From assembly GCA_964555685.1 (NCBI GenBank), contig CAZKTO010000051.1:1-22477 (forward strand): a stretch of DNA of 22,477 nt. The letters run 5' to 3'. The notes beneath the pieces were generated by a model that was not told where the DNA came from, did not search any database, and saw only the letters and a list, made by a program, of their open reading frames with translations. The position numbers and the translations under genes were made by a program. Below are positions 20,763 through 22,477 of this stretch, piece by piece. Numbering within the stretch: the first letter of the stretch is position 1; each line of letters starts with the position of its first letter. This DNA comes from CAZKTO01 sp964555685 (GTDB taxonomy: Bacteria > Chloroflexota > Dehalococcoidia > SHYB01).

Positions 20763-21893
20763 CTAGACGAGTTTGTAAAACCGGATCGCTCCCTCGGCCA
20801 GGATCTTCCGTTTGGTCTCCTCGGAGAGCTCGGGGCGTTTGAGTATGAGCTCCGGCGCTCCAGGGAAGCCGTCGCCGTGTGGGTAGTCCGTCGCCCACAG
20901 GATTTTCTCCGGGCCGATATAGTCTGCCAAGTAGGACAGACACCCTTCCACTGGCTCAAACGAAATCCAACATTGCCGTCTGAAATACTCGCTCGGGCGC
21001 ATGCTGAGCTTAAAATCGTTCTTGTCGCGCAAGACATCAGCCCGCTCTGTGTCATCGAAATGCCGATCCATCCGGTCCAGCCATCCAGCGATCCACCCGC
21101 CACCTGACTCCAAAAAGCCGAAGCGCAACGCAGGGAAGCGCTCACATACACCACACATGATCACGCTGAGGGAGGCCAGCATCATCTCCATCGTGTGGGC
21201 CGCGACGTGCTTCGCGACTCGACCTTCGAAGCGATCGACGCCCACGGCGGGCATGCCGCCGCTCTCTACTCCGCCATGAAGCCCAATAGAGAAGTCTAAG
21301 TCCTGCGCCTGTGCCCAGAACCGGTCGTAGTCCGGATGATGGAGCGTGCGGCCCTGGTAAGGGTTGGGGCGGAGGAAACCGCCATGCATGCCCAAAACTT
21401 CGCGGGCATACTTCATCTCGTCTATAGCCAGCTCCACGGACTGCATGGGAAGCATCGCTATACCGAAGAGTCGATCGGGGTATGGCTTGCAGTAGTCGAT
21501 CAGCCACCGGTTATAGGCACGGCAAATGGCAGCGGAGAGGTTAGGGTCCTTTAGTCCGCCAAAAAACAGTCCCAGTGTTGGGTAAAGGAATGCAGCATCA
21601 ATCGCTTCTTGGTCCATGTCGTGGATGCGGGCATGCGGATCAAAGCCTCCCCTCCTGCCCGACACATAGGGTCGTAATTGGTTCGTCGTCTTCTGACCAT
21701 AAGCCCCCAAACCGCCGAACCCACGCTCGTTGACCTTTTCGAAGCCTTCTACGACCACTCGTTCTTTGCCATCGGGCTCCACGATGAATCGGGGGGCACG
21801 GTCGCGATAGCCAGGCTCCATGTACCGAGTCCAAAGATCGGGTGGCTCCAAGATATGGCCATCCGAATCGATCGCTCTCAGAGCCCGTGTCAT
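20763..21893 (-). CDS. Amidohydrolase-2-family metal-dependent hydrolase or decarboxylase
   Basis: The 376-residue TIM-barrel protein begins with AIDSDGHILEPPDLW (D9/D11/H13), the start seen in amidohydrolase-2 (ACMSD-like) enzymes. It continues with HARIHDMDQEAIDAAFLYPT (about 87-106), LHGGV (H206), RFGFLESGGGWIAGWLDRMD (about 257-276) and LWATDYPHGDGFPG (D336). Related enzymes use a zinc or other divalent metal to decarboxylate or hydrolyse aromatic or heterocyclic acids, so a ring-acid substrate is plausible. The start ATG at 21893 has a GGGGGA stretch about seven bases upstream. It is the first gene of the six-gene minus-strand series; a regulator for the series is not visible. An intact metal site suggests it is active. 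Confidence 0.88.
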   Translation of the reverse strand: MTRALRAIDSDGHILEPPDLWTRYMEPGYRDRAPRFIVEPDGKERVVVEGFEKVNERGFGGLGAYGQKTTNQLRPYVSGRRGGFDPHARIHDMDQEAIDAAFLYPTLGLFFGGLKDPNLSAAICRAYNRWLIDYCKPYPDRLFGIAMLPMQSVELAIDEMKYAREVLGMHGGFLRPNPYQGRTLHHPDYDRFWAQAQDLDFSIGLHGGVESGGMPAVGVDRFEGRVAKHVAAHTMEMMLASLSVIMCGVCERFPALRFGFLESGGGWIAGWLDRMDRHFDDTERADVLRDKNDFKLSMRPSEYFRRQCWISFEPVEGCLSYLADYIGPEKILWATDYPHGDGFPGAPELILKRPELSEETKRKILAEGAIRFYKLV

Positions 21894-21969
21894 GAACGTT
21901 CCCCCGCTCGCCGAACTCTCTGGTGAAGCATGCTCCCCACGGCGTGCATTGGTGCGATTGCCCTACTGG

Positions 21970-22143
21970 CTAGCCGGACTCCTGTTGGCGGGAAGGGCTG
22001 CGCTCAAGGGCGTCTTGGGCCGCTCTCGCAAGTCGCGGGAGCACCGCTTCGATCTTTCGTTGATCCACCTTGCTCGCCAGGTGCAGCAGGATGTGGACTT
22101 CGTGGTGGAGCGATGCAATCAGTTCGGATGTGGTCAGGACCAT
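21970..22143 (-). CDS. Short ORF resembling the N-terminus of a DinB-like family, probably truncated
   Basis: The 57-residue product starts MVLTTSELIASLHHEVHILL and continues HLASKVDQRKIEAV. This resembles the N-terminal helix of small DinB-like proteins (TT.ELI.SL..EVRILLHL..K.D...LDYRPTPKQRS). After about residue 33 the usual YRP.PKQRSTLELL part does not appear in any frame I could follow; instead there is a basic tail ending SPSRQQESG. GAGGAAG upstream of ATG 22143 gives a usable ribosome-binding site. It is either a truncated remnant or a distinct short protein. It lies 76 bases before the amidohydrolase gene on the same strand and could head that transcript. Confidence 0.4.
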   Translation of the reverse strand: MVLTTSELIASLHHEVHILLHLASKVDQRKIEAVLPRLARAAQDALERSPSRQQESG

Positions 22144-22221
22144 GGCTTCCTCCCGTGTGAAAAAGGGTGCCACGATACCATGTCTCAAAAGCACGCGCCC
22201 GTCGAAACGCGCGGCCTTCCG

Positions 22222-22477
22222 CTAGAAACCTCGCACGCGTTGCACGACTTCCGACTCAGTGAAGCGCTGCCGGATTGTCTCATCGGGCAGTGCAGATGAA
22301 ATCCGAACGTCGAGCGCACGGGCTTCGGCGGACAACGCGTCGTCGCCATCAAGCCCCAGCAGCGCGTCGAACGCCAGCAGGAGCAATGCCGGATCGGCCG
22401 TGCCGCGGGCGACGACGACCGCTCGTCGCGCGTCCGCGATCGCGTCGGGCGTCCGGCCGAGGCCGTGCAACGCGTGC
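22222..22477 (-). CDS. C-terminus of a large TPR/ATPase-type regulatory protein (partial, runs off the right edge)
   Basis: The frame is open to the end of the window with no need for a start, so only the last about 84 residues are seen. They read LGRTPDAIADARRAVVVA, then DPALLLLAFDALLGLDGDDA and SALPDETIRQRFTESEVVQR. This helical, repeat-like pattern with LDGDDAL and LPD...R.RF is what I recall at the C-terminus of adenylate/guanylate-cyclase or AAA-ATPase proteins with tetratricopeptide repeats. The assignment rests on pattern memory, and the catalytic part lies outside the window. A TTG at 22470 could be mistaken for a start. Confidence 0.5.
   Translation of the reverse strand, partial: HALHGLGRTPDAIADARRAVVVARGTADPALLLLAFDALLGLDGDDALSAEARALDVRISSALPDETIRQRFTESEVVQRVRGF

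Noticed and set aside
20630..21154. Upstream extension of the SDR frame by about 175 codons
   Set aside because: It overlaps the amidohydrolase gene in another frame, has low-complexity Ser/Arg content, and the ATG at 20629 has a perfect AGGAGG.
1..22477. CRISPR array, defence island, phage or toxin-antitoxin module
   Set aside because: No regularly spaced direct repeats and no recognisable defence, phage or toxin-antitoxin genes on either strand.

Overview
The window looks like a chromosomal segment of a GC-rich, uncultured soil, marine or groundwater bacterium. A Chloroflexota-type genome (Dehalococcoidia/SAR202-like) is my best guess. The support is the style of the gene set: a Pro/Thr-rich lipoprotein substrate-binding protein, a luciferase-like monooxygenase beside an amidohydrolase and an SDR, a C4-zinc-ribbon mini-protein, and several kinds of short dispersed palindromes, some running into gene ends. 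There is no rRNA, tRNA or ribosomal-protein gene to anchor the taxonomy, so this is inference. I saw no CRISPR array, phage module, toxin-antitoxin pair or defence system.

Layout. (1) 1-2480 is gene-poor and decayed: a frameshifted IS256-like transposase remnant, a small zinc-ribbon gene (minus), a prepilin peptidase reduced by an internal deletion (plus), a perfect 17-bp-stem hairpin, a small secreted protein (minus) and a LuxR-type HTH remnant (minus). (2) 2544-3747 carries two response regulators in tandem, an OmpR/PhoB-type DNA-binding one and a single-domain CheY-like one, with no histidine kinase in view. A 746-aa MMPL/RND-type exporter converges on them. (3) About 6140-14190 is a visibly more GC-rich, tightly packed block: sfsA; a divergent endonuclease III-fold glycosylase without the catalytic lysine; a C-terminal fragment of a GlcG/HbpS gene placed in frame after the stop of a PNPOx-like flavoprotein; a gamma-glutamyltransferase-like gene; a DUF1802 gene; a HAD phosphatase; an XdhC/CoxI maturation factor; a MocA-like nucleotidyltransferase; and a two-helix membrane protein. 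Short palindromic repeats sit between these genes and in four places form the ends of their coding sequences. (4) 14190-14970 has a long hairpin, a possible lipoprotein remnant and a clear 121-bp MITE with 15-bp terminal inverted repeats and a TTAG target duplication. (5) 14974-21893 is a six-gene minus-strand series, in transcription order: amidohydrolase, SDR, carboxymuconolactone-decarboxylase-like protein, family-5 substrate-binding lipoprotein, LLM flavin monooxygenase, alpha/beta hydrolase. (6) The right edge has a possible truncated DinB-like ORF and the C-terminus of a large protein, probably a cyclase/AAA-ATPase-type regulator.

How the genes may work together. The series in (5) reads as an uptake-and-catabolism cassette for a small organic, perhaps cyclic or aromatic, compound. 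The lipoprotein captures the substrate, although no permease or ATPase is in the window. The LLM enzyme oxygenates; the SDR, the CMD-like protein and the amidohydrolase act on ring-derived or acyl intermediates. The alpha/beta hydrolase has glycine where the nucleophile is expected. XdhC and MocA-like proteins mature molybdenum hydroxylases, but no such enzyme is encoded here. I do not see a convincing new defence or signalling system. The most unusual features are the repeat-derived gene ends, the MITE, and the proteins with altered catalytic residues.
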